DNA of 50,140 nt from the NCBI GenBank assembly GCA_024693205.1, contig JAILLJ010000025.1, positions 1-50,140 on the forward strand, read 5' to 3'. Below are positions 1-9,384 of this stretch, in pieces (position 1 is the stretch's first letter; each line of letters begins with the position of its first letter). Position numbers and translations under genes: made by a program. The DNA comes from Clostridiales bacterium. GTDB taxonomy: Bacteria > Bacillota > Clostridia > Oscillospirales > Acutalibacteraceae. Under the pieces are notes generated by a model. That model was not told the DNA's origin. It did no database searches and saw only the letters and a list, made by a program, of their open reading frames with translations.

Positions 1-1841
1 TCGATGACCGTGACCTTTTTGCCGTATTCCTTGTTGAGGAAATACGCCGTTTCGCAGCCGACGACGCCCGCGCCCACTACGACGACGCTCTCCGCCTTTT
101 CGGCGAGGGAGGGATCGTCAAGAAGCTCGACCGCCTGGCAGACGTTGGCCTTGTCTATACCGGGAAGATCAAACATGACGTCCTTCGTTCCGGCGGCGAC
201 GACTACCTTGTCGAAGCCTTCCGCTTTAAGGCTCTTGGCCGTCGCCTCGGTGTTGAGGCGTACCTCGAGCGAAAGCTTTTCCGCGGCGCCCGAAAGGGTG
301 TTTCTCAGGTAATCGAGGTAGTTTGCGATGTCGAATTTTATTTTTGCGACGCTGCCGGGATTGAGCCTTCCGCCTACCCGACCGCTCTTTTCAAAGAGGA
401 CGACGTTATGGCCTCTTTGGGCGGCGGTAACGGCGCAGACTATTCCGGCGGGGCCGGCGCCTACGACCGCGATCTTTTTCGGGCATTCGGCCTTTGGCGG
501 ATCTTTATCGAATATCTCCTCAAACGCAGTTCTCGGATTTACCGCGCACTGCGGATGTCCGCCGTCGACGAATTCGTTGATACAAGCCTCCTGACAGCCT
601 ATGCAGGGGCGGATCTCCTTTACTCTTCCGCTTCTCGCCTTATTGGGCCATTCGGGATCGGCAAGGAGAGGTCTTCCGAGCATTATCATATCGCACATCT
701 CGTCACGAAGCGCCTGCTCCGCAAGGTCGGGATAACCGAGCTTTCCGACGGCGACGACCGGTACGGGAACGCCTGCGTTGGAGACGATATTGTTCTTTTC
801 AAAGTAATCCTTGACGATCTTTGAGATATCGAGGAAGCATCCGGGCGGCATCGATCCCGGCGGATGCGGGAGCCACCAGTTGTCGTAGCAGCCGAGATCG
901 ACGTCAAATATATCGACTCCGGCGGCGACGAGATTTTTCATATATTCGAGAGTCATCTCGATCGTCCTGCCGTTTTTGAATTTTTTGAGCGCCTTTACGG
1001 TATCCATCTTATCGCCGTATGTTTCATTGAGCGCGAGAGAAAGGTCGATTCGGTACATTATCGGGAAGCGGTCGTCGGTACGCTCCCTTATCTTTTTGAT
1101 GGTATCGATACCGAACGCCTGCCAATCGGCGAAGTGGCCTAACTTGCGGCGGTTGAACGCGGGATTGGTGAGCTGTTCGAGCAGATATCCCTCGTGGCCG
1201 TGGAGATAAATCCCGTCGATGCCCATGGCTTTGGCGTCGGCGGCGCTCTGGCCGATGTTGTTGATTATTTTTTTCAGCTTCATCGCCGACAGCGGCATAC
1301 ACGGCACCTGCGGCATATACCAGTTCGGATTCATCGAAGCCGATACGGGGAATTTAAGCTCGTTTACGAGACACTGCGGATTGCCGACGCGTCCGAGGCC
1401 GGCCGATATCTGGATAAATACGCGAGAGCCGTAGGCGTGACAGTTGGCGGCAAGATCGCGCCATCCGGCGAAAACGGTCCTGCTCCTGTCGATCCTCGGG
1501 AAGTAGGACAGCTTGCCCATTTCGGTTATCGAATTGTCGATGCCGTGGGACACGGGCACAAGTCCCGTCGTGATAAGACCTACGCCGCCCTTCGCTCTTT
1601 CGGTAAAATAGGCGATCATTTTTTCGTTGGGGCGTCCTGTCTCGTCACACATCGAGATGTTGCCCATCGGCGCCATCACGAGGCGGTTTTTGACGGTCAT
1701 TCTGTTGATCTTGACGGGTGAAAAGATCTTGTCATAGGGGAAAAGGTCTGAAGTCATTTTGCCTTTTTTGACAACGTCTTCGTTTTTGAACCAGTCGCCG
1801 TAATAGTCGACAAGCTCCAGGATCTTTTTGTCCTTGTTCAT
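1..1841 (-). CDS. NADH:flavin oxidoreductase with 4Fe-4S and FAD/NAD domains (old yellow enzyme / 2,4-dienoyl-CoA reductase type), C-terminus cut by window edge
   Basis: Read on the minus strand from ATG at 1841, preceded by a near-perfect AAAGGAGG site. About 613 codons are visible and the frame is open to the left edge, so the C-terminus is missing. The N-terminal half is an FMN-binding TIM barrel (PVKINRMTVKNRLVMAPMG near residues 44-62; HGHEGYLLEQLTNPAF in the position of the family HGAHGYLL motif). A Cys cluster, CIGCQEAC followed 11 residues later by another Cys, matches the Cx2Cx3Cx11C 4Fe-4S ligands of FadH and trimethylamine dehydrogenase. It is followed by a Rossmann dinucleotide site (KKIAVVGAGPAG) and a second one (VVVVGAGVVGCETAYFL). 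Such enzymes reduce activated C=C bonds of enoates or enoyl-CoA using NAD(P)H; the substrate cannot be read from sequence. It lies 31 bases after the ABC transporter gene on the same strand, so the two may be co-transcribed. Confidence 0.9.
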   Translation of the reverse strand, partial: MNKDKKILELVDYYGDWFKNEDVVKKGKMTSDLFPYDKIFSPVKINRMTVKNRLVMAPMGNISMCDETGRPNEKMIAYFTERAKGGVGLITTGLVPVSHGIDNSITEMGKLSYFPRIDRSRTVFAGWRDLAANCHAYGSRVFIQISAGLGRVGNPQCLVNELKFPVSASMNPNWYMPQVPCMPLSAMKLKKIINNIGQSAADAKAMGIDGIYLHGHEGYLLEQLTNPAFNRRKLGHFADWQAFGIDTIKKIRERTDDRFPIMYRIDLSLALNETYGDKMDTVKALKKFKNGRTIEMTLEYMKNLVAAGVDIFDVDLGCYDNWWLPHPPGSMPPGCFLDISKIVKDYFEKNNIVSNAGVPVPVVAVGKLGYPDLAEQALRDEMCDMIMLGRPLLADPEWPNKARSGRVKEIRPCIGCQEACINEFVDGGHPQCAVNPRTAFEEIFDKDPPKAECPKKIAVVGAGPAGIVCAVTAAQRGHNVVLFEKSGRVGGRLNPGSVAKIKFDIANYLDYLRNTLSGAAEKLSLEVRLNTEATAKSLKAEGFDKVVVAAGTKDVMFDLPGIDKANVCQAVELLDDPSLAEKAESVVVVGAGVVGCETAYFLNKEYGKKVTVI

Positions 1842-1872
1842 CGTAGTCCTCCTTTAATAATATATTTTCAGG

Positions 1873-3639
1873 TCATATTGTATATAGTGAATACAGCTCG
1901 CTGTATACTCCGCCTTTTTCGATAAGCTCCTTGTGGGTGCCCTGCTCGACTACTCCGTCCTCGGTGAGAACGAGTATCTTGTCGGCGTTTTTGATCGTCG
2001 TCAGCCTGTGGGCGATGACGAGCGTCGTCCTGCCCTTCGCCAGCTCGTCGAGCGACTGCTGGACAAGTCTTTCGCTCTCGTTGTCGAGAGACGAGGTCGC
2101 TTCGTCGAGGATAAGCACGGGCGGATTTTTAAGGAACACGCGCGCTATGGATATCCGCTGTTTCTGGCCGCCGGAAAGCTTTATGCCTCTTTCGCCTATG
2201 TATGTGTCGTAGCCGTCGGCAAGCTCGGAGATGAATTCATCCGCGCCGGCGAGCCTCGCAGCCTCTTTTATTTCCTCGTCGGTCGCGTCCGTCTTTCCGT
2301 AGCAGATGTTGTCGCGTACCGAGCCGGAAAACAGATAGACGTCCTGCTGTACGACGCCGATCGCGTTACGGAGCGAGCGGAGGGAGAGAGTGTTTATATC
2401 GTTTCCGTCGAGAAAGATCTCTCCGCTCGTATACATATAAAACCGCGGGATGAGGTTGCAGATCGTGGTCTTTCCCGCGCCGGAGGGGCCGACGACTGCG
2501 ACCGTCTTTCCGCTCTCAACGGTCAGATCGAGATGCTCAAAGACGTATTTATCCGTTCCCTCGTATTTGAAGCTGACGTCGCGAAATTCGATATCGCCCC
2601 TGACGTCGGTCATGTCCTTACCCGAGCCGTCGCTGCCCGCCTCGGCGGCGACGTCCATTACCTCGGAGAAGCGGTCTATGCCCGTTATTCCGCGGTTGAA
2701 CTGCTCGCTGAATTCGATAAGGCGCCTGACGGAGCCGACGAGCGTCGTCACCATAAGGAGCGACGCGGTGAAATCTCCCGCCGTCGTGAGTCCGCGGCTC
2801 ATGAAAAACGCTCCGACGCCGACGGAAATAATATACATAACGCCGTCAAAGAGCCTGACGGTCGTATGGAATTTTCCCATATACCTGTAGCTTTTTGTTT
2901 TTACGTCGTAGTATATGTGCGCGTTGTCGGCAAATTTTTTACGCTCGATATCCTCGTTCGCGAACGACTTTACGACGCGGATGCCGAGAAGGCTGTCCTC
3001 CGCCTGCGCGTTGATTTCGCCGACGCGGAAGCGCGATTCCTTGAACGCCTCCTTCATTTTTACCCTGCTCTTTTTTGTAAAGATAAACATAAACGGCATG
3101 GCGGCGAAAACTATCAGAGCCAGCCATATGTTCATGCTCGCGAAGATGGCGAAGCATGCTACGATCTTTATAAGGGTTATAAGTATTTCCTCCGGCATAT
3201 GGTGCGCAAATTCGGTTATATCGAAAAGGTCGGAGGTAAGGCGCGACATGAGCTGACCTATTTTTGTGTTGTCGTAATATGAAAAGGAGAGATTCTGGAG
3301 ATGTGAAAACAGATCGTTTCTCATATCTGTCTCGATCTTCGTTCCCATGAAATGGCCCTGAGTTGCCATATAGTAGTTCGCGAGCGCGTCGATGACGCGC
3401 ATAAGAAGATACAGAAGCACCGTTTCGATGATGAGCTTAAGCGTCAACGAGCCGTCGCTTGCGACGCCGGCGTTCGTTATCCTTCGGACGATAAGCGGAA
3501 GGACGATCTCTCCCGCCGTCGTCAGAGAGGCGCAGAAAAGATCGATATACATCATAACGCGATGCTTTTTGAGATACGGAAAAAATCTTTTGAGAAGACG
3601 CTTGTTTTTTCGGAAGTTTTCAAGATTAAGCTTTTTCAT
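1873..3639 (-). CDS. ABC transporter, fused permease and ATPase (exporter type half-transporter)
   Basis: A 588-residue protein with an N-terminal six-helix exporter domain and a C-terminal nucleotide-binding domain. Visible motifs: Walker A GPSGAGKTT, Q-loop VVQQDVYLF, signature LSGGQKQR, Walker B VLILDEATSSLD and H-loop IAHRL, all intact. I chose ATG at 3639 (MKKLNLENF) because GGAG sits 7 bases upstream; a longer TTG reading at 3678 has no ribosome site. Half-transporters of this kind (MsbA/LmrA-like) act as homo- or heterodimers in the membrane. No partner gene is next to it, so a homodimer is the simpler guess. The cargo is unknown. The flavoenzyme gene follows 31 bases downstream, which may hint at an operon exporting or detoxifying a small molecule, but that is inference. 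Confidence 0.93.
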   Translation of the reverse strand: MKKLNLENFRKNKRLLKRFFPYLKKHRVMMYIDLFCASLTTAGEIVLPLIVRRITNAGVASDGSLTLKLIIETVLLYLLMRVIDALANYYMATQGHFMGTKIETDMRNDLFSHLQNLSFSYYDNTKIGQLMSRLTSDLFDITEFAHHMPEEILITLIKIVACFAIFASMNIWLALIVFAAMPFMFIFTKKSRVKMKEAFKESRFRVGEINAQAEDSLLGIRVVKSFANEDIERKKFADNAHIYYDVKTKSYRYMGKFHTTVRLFDGVMYIISVGVGAFFMSRGLTTAGDFTASLLMVTTLVGSVRRLIEFSEQFNRGITGIDRFSEVMDVAAEAGSDGSGKDMTDVRGDIEFRDVSFKYEGTDKYVFEHLDLTVESGKTVAVVGPSGAGKTTICNLIPRFYMYTSGEIFLDGNDINTLSLRSLRNAIGVVQQDVYLFSGSVRDNICYGKTDATDEEIKEAARLAGADEFISELADGYDTYIGERGIKLSGGQKQRISIARVFLKNPPVLILDEATSSLDNESERLVQQSLDELAKGRTTLVIAHRLTTIKNADKILVLTEDGVVEQGTHKELIEKGGVYSELYSLYTI

Positions 3640-3704
3640 TTTTTTCTCCGAGTTATGAGGCCGCAAAAACAGCCTCAAATCATCCCATTATAAGATTAGT
3701 ATAT

Positions 3705-3732
3705 ATTATAATATATTTTTTGTATTTTGCAA
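3705..3732 (-). promoter_or_regulatory. Sigma-A type promoter for the ABC transporter gene
   Basis: On the minus strand TTGCAA (3732-3727) and TATAAT (3710-3705) are separated by 16 bases in very AT-rich DNA. The start codon at 3639 lies about 65 bases downstream. A second TATAAT-like hexamer lies nearer the gene (about 3688-3693), so the exact box is uncertain. Confidence 0.6.
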
Positions 3733-3781
3733 AGAGAAAAAACAAATTAAAATAAAAATTTAACTATTCTCGAATATGCTG

Positions 3782-3810
3782 TTGATAATTTAAGACAAAT
3801 TATGTATTAT
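3782..3810 (+). promoter_or_regulatory. Sigma-A type promoter for comM
   Basis: TTGATA (3782-3787), a 17-base spacer and TATTAT (3805-3810), about 50 bases before the comM start codon. It is divergent from the ABC transporter promoter; the whole 3640-3863 interval is AT-rich, with no gene in it. Confidence 0.7.
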
Positions 3811-3863
3811 TGTATATGCGCGGTTCTATACGGATCGCTTTACGACGGAAGGAGACGGAAAAA

Positions 3864-5396
3864 ATGTTTGCAAAGACGCTGAGCACGGGTATCTTCGGGA
3901 TGGAATCGTACATGGTGGACGTCGAATCCGACATATCGTCGGGGCTTCCCGTGTTCGATATCGTGGGGCTTCCCGACAAATCGGTGTCGGAGTCACGCAA
4001 CAGGGTGCGCTCCGCGATCAAAAACAGCGGCTTCGATTTCCCCGCGAGCAGGATAACCGTCAATCTCGCTCCCGCCGATATAAGAAAAGAAGGCTCCGTC
4101 TACGATCTTCCGATGCTGATAGCCATTCTCATTTCATCGAGACAGCTCAGCTGTGACGTTGAGGGCAAGGCGTTTATCGGGGAGATCTCCCTCGACGGCT
4201 CGCTCCGGCATGTCAACGGCGCTCTGCCGATGGTAATAACGGCGATGAAAAGCGGAGTCAAAGAAATATTCATCCCGAAGCAAAACGCCGCGGAGAGCGC
4301 GGTCGTTAAAGGTATAGATATATTTCCCGCCGAAAACGTGACCGAAATAATTTCACACCTTATGGGAATAAAAAAGATAGAGGCGATAGATCACGACAGC
4401 TTTATAAAGCTTCAGGAGCCGCAGATATATCCCGACTTTGCCGACGTCAAGGGACAGTTCGAGGCGAGACGCGCGCTCGAGGTCGCCGCGGCGGGAGGAC
4501 ACAACCTGATGATGATAGGCCCTCCCGGCTCGGGAAAGAGTATGCTCGCTAAGCGTCTGCCGTCCATCCTTCCGGATATGACGTTTGAAGAGAGCCTTGA
4601 AACGACAAAGCTGTATTCGATAGCGGGCGACCTTCCCGACAACGTGTCGCTGATAACGGCGAGGCCGTTCAGATCGCCTCACCATACCGTGTCTCCCGCG
4701 GGACTTTCGGGAGGCGGCTCGGTGCCGAAGCCGGGAGAGATATCGCTCGCGCACAACGGCGTCCTTTTCCTCGATGAGCTTCCGGAATTTTCGAGGGTCG
4801 CGATGGAGATACTGCGTCAGCCCGTGGAGGACGGGAGGATAACTATTTCGCGTGTGGCGGGAACGGTCTCGTTTCCCTGCTCGGTCATGCTCGTCTGCGC
4901 GATGAATCCATGCCCCTGCGGATATTACGGCCATCCGACAAAAAGCTGTACATGTCCCAAGGGCGCGCCCGCAAAATATCTCTCGAGAGTATCGGGGCCG
5001 CTGCTTGACAGGCTCGACATACATATCGAGGTGCCGCCTGTGGATTTCGCAAAGCTTTCGACGGACGAAAAGAGCGAATGCTCCGCGGACATACGCGAAA
5101 GAGTGAATAAAACGAGAAAGATACAACAAAAGCGGTTCGAGGGCACGGGGATAACCTGCAACGCGAAGATGCCGCCGGAAATGACGAGGGAATTTTGCGT
5201 CCTCACTCCCGCCGCGTCGGTGCTGCTCGAAAAAGCGTTTGAAAGGCTCGGACTTTCGGCGAGAGCTTACGATAAAATTTTAAGAGTTGCGCGTACCTCC
5301 GCCGATATGGACGGCTCCGACAAGATAGACGTTCCGCATATTTCCGAGGCTGTCCAGTACAGGAGCCTCGACAGAAAATTCCGTCAGGCGGAGTAG
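3864..5396 (+). CDS. comM: YifB/ComM family Mg-chelatase-like AAA+ ATPase
   Basis: A 510-residue protein, the usual length for YifB/ComM. The N-terminal ChlI-like domain (MFAKTLSTGIFGMES...) is followed by the AAA+ core: Walker A GPPGSGKSMLAKRLPS near residue 217, Walker B GVLFLDELPEF, and the family-specific Cys-rich loop NPCPCGYYGHP...CTC. The C-terminal Mg-chelatase domain ends with the lid region (ARTSADMDGSDKIDVPHISEAVQYRSLDRK). Start ATG at 3864 has AAGGAG 9 bases upstream; an in-frame TTG at 3810 overlaps the promoter and is unlikely. In naturally competent bacteria ComM is a hexameric helicase promoting branch migration of incoming single-stranded DNA during recombination. No other competence gene is in the window. 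Confidence 0.95.
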   Translation: MFAKTLSTGIFGMESYMVDVESDISSGLPVFDIVGLPDKSVSESRNRVRSAIKNSGFDFPASRITVNLAPADIRKEGSVYDLPMLIAILISSRQLSCDVEGKAFIGEISLDGSLRHVNGALPMVITAMKSGVKEIFIPKQNAAESAVVKGIDIFPAENVTEIISHLMGIKKIEAIDHDSFIKLQEPQIYPDFADVKGQFEARRALEVAAAGGHNLMMIGPPGSGKSMLAKRLPSILPDMTFEESLETTKLYSIAGDLPDNVSLITARPFRSPHHTVSPAGLSGGGSVPKPGEISLAHNGVLFLDELPEFSRVAMEILRQPVEDGRITISRVAGTVSFPCSVMLVCAMNPCPCGYYGHPTKSCTCPKGAPAKYLSRVSGPLLDRLDIHIEVPPVDFAKLSTDEKSECSADIRERVNKTRKIQQKRFEGTGITCNAKMPPEMTREFCVLTPAASVLLEKAFERLGLSARAYDKILRVARTSADMDGSDKIDVPHISEAVQYRSLDRKFRQAE

Positions 5397-5424
5397 GAAT
5401 ATGTAAGACAAAAGCGGTGAAGGC

Positions 5425-7578
5425 ATGAAAAATTATTTTGTTTCTCCCCCGTCGTATTTTTATCCGTGTTATAACTGGGTATGGAATACTAAAATCAGCG
5501 AAGAGGGGATAAGATCGGAGATCGACTCGTTTTTAAAGGCGGGTATAAAGTCGCTCTGCATCCTTCCGGAGCCTTCCTCGTTCAGACCCGACAGTATGAA
5601 AACATATCTTGAGCCGGAATACCTCGGCGAGGAGTTTTTTTCGCTCGTAAACTACGCCGTCGGATACGCCGCCGAAAAAGATATGACAGTCTGGCTCTAT
5701 GACGAGGGCGGATGGCCGTCCGGCTCGGCGTGCCGAAAGGTAAACATTTCTCTCGGGCGCGGCGACGGCTTTAAGGCGGATATCACCGACGTGAAAGTCG
5801 CCGAAAAATTTATCGAGCTTACCCACAAAAAATACTTTGAAAGAATCGAAAAAAAATACTTTCCGAAGGCGGGCGAAAGGCCGTTTGATACAGATAAAAA
5901 CATCAGGTCTGCGCGAGACATTTTTACGGGGACGGATAAAAAATATCCGACGGCGCCTTTGATTTTTGACGACGAGGCGGCGCCCGTTGATAAAGAAAAA
6001 GATCCCGCTCCCGTTCGCGAAGTTTTTTTAAAAAAGGTCGGAGACTTCTGCAAAAAAAACAACGTCGCTTTTGCGGGACATCTCGATAAAGACAACGGCG
6101 TTTTAAAATTCACGCGCCTCTACGGCGAGCCTGTTTCGGCTTTGACATATTTCGATATACCGGGAGTAGACGTGATAACGAGACAGGTTTTTAAAACGGG
6201 AAATTCAAATGACACGGTGTCGTTCTTTCCGCGCTTCGCGTCGTCCGCATCGTCATTTAACGGGACGAACTCCGTCATTGCGGAATGTCTCGCGGTATAC
6301 GGCGACGGCGTGACGGCGGACGAGATACTTTATCTCTGTGTCTATCTCGCGGCGAGAGGAATAAATCTCTTTAACTTCTTCGGTCTGTCTTACGGAAAAG
6401 AAAAGGCTCTCCTTTTAAACGAGCGGCCGATATTCGATCCGCTGAAACCCGGCTTTGAAAATTTAAAGCGTTTGAACGACGCCGCGGCGCGGTTGTCATA
6501 TATCATGAGCGTCGGAAAGAGACAGGCGGAGACGCTTCTTTATTTGCCGTCCGAAAAAATTTACCGCGGCGATGAGGCGGCGGCAAAAGCCTTTGAAAAA
6601 GCCGGAGAGCTCCTCGAAAAGATCGGGACGGATTTTGACGTCGCCGACGATGAATGTATGTGTTCCGCCGTCGTGAAAGACGGAAAAATAATCGTCAAAA
6701 ACGCGGAGTATCGTTCCGTGACAGTTCCCGACGGAGCGTCTCTTCCGGAAAACGCCGCGGGAGCGAAAATAAACGAATTAAAAAATATAAAAGCTTCCGG
6801 AAATGTTTTGAAGCTGACGAGAGCTTTTGACGGCGGGAGGATCGTTTTATATTTTAACTCCGACCACGAAAACGAAGCCGCGGCAGAATTTGATAAAGAC
6901 GTCGGACGTTACGTTCTCGACATAAAAAACGGAACGGTAAAAAAGACGGAGGACACGCGTCTTGTTTTAAAGCGGGGCGGATATGAAATAATACTTTATA
7001 CCGACGACGATATCGGTGAATTTTTGTCGGACTCTTTTGAGGGCGAGCCGAGATACAAGGTAACTCCGACAAACGCTTCTTTCGCGCCTTTTGAGGAAAG
7101 CGTCATAACAAAGGACGGGGTAAAAAAAATAAAGCGTTATGATAAACCTCTGCCGTTCGTTTCGGGAGATATCGGTAAAAAAATAAAGGACGGATTTTCC
7201 GGAACGGTGCGTTATGAGTTTGAGTTTGTTCTGCCGAACGATCCGTCGGACGACTTTATCTATATCTTTTCGCCGGGAGAGGTCAGATATTCCGCGCGCC
7301 TCAAATACGGCGGAAGGGACGCCGGCGTCATCGCCTTTTCGGGAGACGTGATAAGGATAGAGCCGACGGAAAAAAATATTAAACTTACGCTCGACGTCTC
7401 TAACACCATGGCGGACGCCATCCTTAAAACGGACATGCGATCATTCTTTGACGCATCGGAGATAGGGCCTTATAACGAAACAAGCCTCCTGTTTGAAAAA
7501 GACAACGCCGGCATAGGCGTTTTCAGAAACGCCGAGATACTTGTTTATAAACGAGACAAAAAACATCTCCGGCGGTAA
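5425..7578 (+). CDS. GH106-like glycoside hydrolase family protein (cytoplasmic, short form)
   Basis: A 717-residue protein that resembles the alpha-L-rhamnosidase-related family GH106. It opens with PPSYFYPCYNWVWNTKISEE, carries the YDEGGWPSGSA segment (about residues 92-102) typical of these proteins, and has later family-like blocks (YFDIPGVDVI; NSVIAECLAVYGDG; YLAARGINLFNFFGLSYG) in a barrel-like N-terminal region of roughly 370 residues, followed by a beta-rich C-terminus. No signal peptide or anchor is visible, so it should be cytoplasmic. It is shorter than typical GH106 enzymes, which often reach about 1,000 residues, so extra C-terminal sandwich domains are missing. It starts 28 bases after comM, with only a weak ribosome site (GTGAAGG). 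Substrate specificity cannot be assigned. Confidence 0.6.
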   Translation: MKNYFVSPPSYFYPCYNWVWNTKISEEGIRSEIDSFLKAGIKSLCILPEPSSFRPDSMKTYLEPEYLGEEFFSLVNYAVGYAAEKDMTVWLYDEGGWPSGSACRKVNISLGRGDGFKADITDVKVAEKFIELTHKKYFERIEKKYFPKAGERPFDTDKNIRSARDIFTGTDKKYPTAPLIFDDEAAPVDKEKDPAPVREVFLKKVGDFCKKNNVAFAGHLDKDNGVLKFTRLYGEPVSALTYFDIPGVDVITRQVFKTGNSNDTVSFFPRFASSASSFNGTNSVIAECLAVYGDGVTADEILYLCVYLAARGINLFNFFGLSYGKEKALLLNERPIFDPLKPGFENLKRLNDAAARLSYIMSVGKRQAETLLYLPSEKIYRGDEAAAKAFEKAGELLEKIGTDFDVADDECMCSAVVKDGKIIVKNAEYRSVTVPDGASLPENAAGAKINELKNIKASGNVLKLTRAFDGGRIVLYFNSDHENEAAAEFDKDVGRYVLDIKNGTVKKTEDTRLVLKRGGYEIILYTDDDIGEFLSDSFEGEPRYKVTPTNASFAPFEESVITKDGVKKIKRYDKPLPFVSGDIGKKIKDGFSGTVRYEFEFVLPNDPSDDFIYIFSPGEVRYSARLKYGGRDAGVIAFSGDVIRIEPTEKNIKLTLDVSNTMADAILKTDMRSFFDASEIGPYNETSLLFEKDNAGIGVFRNAEILVYKRDKKHLRR

Positions 7579-7607
7579 TTGACATATTTATTTAAAAAGG
7601 GTAAAAT
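7579..7607 (+). promoter_or_regulatory. Consensus sigma-A promoter for the phosphoglucomutase gene
   Basis: TTGACA (7579-7584), a 17-base spacer and TAAAAT (7602-7607). The -35 box starts on the base directly after the stop codon of the upstream hydrolase gene. It gives the downstream genes an independent, probably strong, start of transcription. Confidence 0.8.
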
Positions 7608-7638
7608 ATAAGATAAATTATTTATGGGAGCTGTTACA

Positions 7639-9357
7639 ATGAACGATATAAATAAGCTTTATTCCCTCTGGCTCGAAAAGACGAAGGACAACAAAGCGAT
7701 AAACGACGAGCTTCTTGCCGTAAAGGGAAATGACGACGAGATAACCGACCGCTTTTACAGAAATCTCGAGTTCGGTACGGCGGGACTTCGCGGCATTCTC
7801 GGAGCCGGCACAAACAGGATGAACACATATACCGTGAACCAGGCGACGCAGGGACTTGCCGACTATCTTAATTCCGAGTTTTCGTCCCCGTCCGTCGCGA
7901 TTGCGTACGATTCGCGTATAAATTCGGACGTGTTCGCCAAAGAGGCGGCGGGCGTGCTTGCCGCCAACGGGGTAAAGGTATATATCTATCCCGAGCTTGT
8001 CCCGACGCCCATGCTGTCGTTTGCGGTGAGGCGCCTTAAATGCTCGTCCGGCATAGTGATAACGGCGAGCCACAACCCCTCGAAATACAACGGCTACAAG
8101 TGCTACGATCCCGAGGGATATCAGATGACCGACAAGGCGGCTCAAAAGACATATGAGTTTATCCAGAAGGTCGACATGTTCGACGGAGTAAAGACATGCG
8201 ATTTTGAGAAGGCGCTGGCGAGCGGAAAGATAGAATATATCTCAAAAGAGATCTACGACGAATTTTTCGATCTTGTACTGACAAGAAGGATAAATCCCGG
8301 CGTCTGCGAAAAAGCGGCGCTGAAGGTCATATATACTCCGCTCAACGGAACGGGCAACAAGCCCGTCCGCGAGATACTCCGCAGAATAGGCCAAAAGAAC
8401 GTCACCGTCGTTCCGGAGCAGGAAAATCCCGACGGCAATTTCCCGACATGCCCCTTCCCGAATCCCGAGATACGTCAGGCGTTCGACTGCGCTCTTAAAA
8501 TAGCCGAGAGAGACGGAGCCGACCTTCTTCTCGCGACAGATCCCGACTGCGACAGAGTCGGCATCGCCGTAAAGGACAAGGGCGAATACAAGCTGATGAC
8601 GGGAAACGAGGTCGGAGTTCTCCTTACCGAATATATCCTGAGCTGCCGAAAGAAAAACGGAACTCTGCCAGAAAGGCCCGTCGTGATAAAATCTCTCGTG
8701 ACGACCGATCTTGTCGGCGTTATAACCGAGAAATACGGCGGAGAGATAAAGAACCTTCTGACGGGATTTAAATATACCGGCGAATGTGTAACACAGCTCG
8801 AGAAGAACGGCGAGGCCGACAGATTCGTTCTCGGAATGGAAGAGAGCTACGGCTATCTTTCGGGCACCCACGCGAGAGACAAGGACGCCGTCGTCGGCTC
8901 GATGCTGATAACAGAGATGGCGGCTTACTACAAGGAGCAGGGCAAGACGCTCATCGAGGTGCTCGACGAGATCCATAAGGAATACGGCCTTTATAAAAAT
9001 ACGCTTCTCAACTTCGGCTTTGAGGGCGCGAGCGGAATGAAAAAGATGCAGGATATGATGTCCGATCTTCGCGAAAACGTTCCGGCGTCTTTAGGCGGAC
9101 TTGAGGTCGAGGCTGTTTCGGATTATCTGACGGGGAAGGTAAAGAATATCAAAACTGGCGAAGAGAGCGAAACGGGACTTCCGTCGTCAAACGTCCTTCG
9201 CTATAAGCTTCCGGGGAACTGCGTGCTTGTCGTGCGTCCGTCCGGAACGGAGCCGAAAATAAAGATCTATATTACAGCCGTCGCCGATTCCGACAGCGCC
9301 GCGGACGAGATCATCAAAAACATCACGGCCGATATCGAAAAGATAATGGATATTTAA
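7639..9357 (+). CDS. pgcA: Phosphoglucomutase/phosphomannomutase, PgcA type
   Basis: A 572-residue alpha-D-phosphohexomutase. It has the N-terminal EFGTAGLRGILGAGTNRMN block of the PgcA-type enzymes, the active-site serine loop VITASHNPSKYNGYK, the metal loop DPDCDRVGIA, the sugar-binding loop GMEESYGYLSGTHARDKDA and the C-terminal phosphate-binding loop RPSGTEPKIKIY. All catalytic elements are present. The enzyme interconverts glucose-1-phosphate and glucose-6-phosphate, feeding UDP-glucose for glycolipid and wall polymer synthesis. I chose ATG at 7639 (MNDINKLYS) because GGGAG lies 8 bases before it; the ATG at 7624 has no ribosome site. The length fits the Bacillus PgcA family. Confidence 0.95.
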   Translation: MNDINKLYSLWLEKTKDNKAINDELLAVKGNDDEITDRFYRNLEFGTAGLRGILGAGTNRMNTYTVNQATQGLADYLNSEFSSPSVAIAYDSRINSDVFAKEAAGVLAANGVKVYIYPELVPTPMLSFAVRRLKCSSGIVITASHNPSKYNGYKCYDPEGYQMTDKAAQKTYEFIQKVDMFDGVKTCDFEKALASGKIEYISKEIYDEFFDLVLTRRINPGVCEKAALKVIYTPLNGTGNKPVREILRRIGQKNVTVVPEQENPDGNFPTCPFPNPEIRQAFDCALKIAERDGADLLLATDPDCDRVGIAVKDKGEYKLMTGNEVGVLLTEYILSCRKKNGTLPERPVVIKSLVTTDLVGVITEKYGGEIKNLLTGFKYTGECVTQLEKNGEADRFVLGMEESYGYLSGTHARDKDAVVGSMLITEMAAYYKEQGKTLIEVLDEIHKEYGLYKNTLLNFGFEGASGMKKMQDMMSDLRENVPASLGGLEVEAVSDYLTGKVKNIKTGEESETGLPSSNVLRYKLPGNCVLVVRPSGTEPKIKIYITAVADSDSAADEIIKNITADIEKIMDI

Positions 9358-9384
9358 GCGAGAAATGACAAAGAAGTGATAAAA

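Noticed and set aside
1933..3282. 449-codon open frame opposite the ABC transporter gene
   Set aside because: A shadow of the real gene: the minus strand has complete ABC motifs, and this frame has no ribosome site or recognisable domain.
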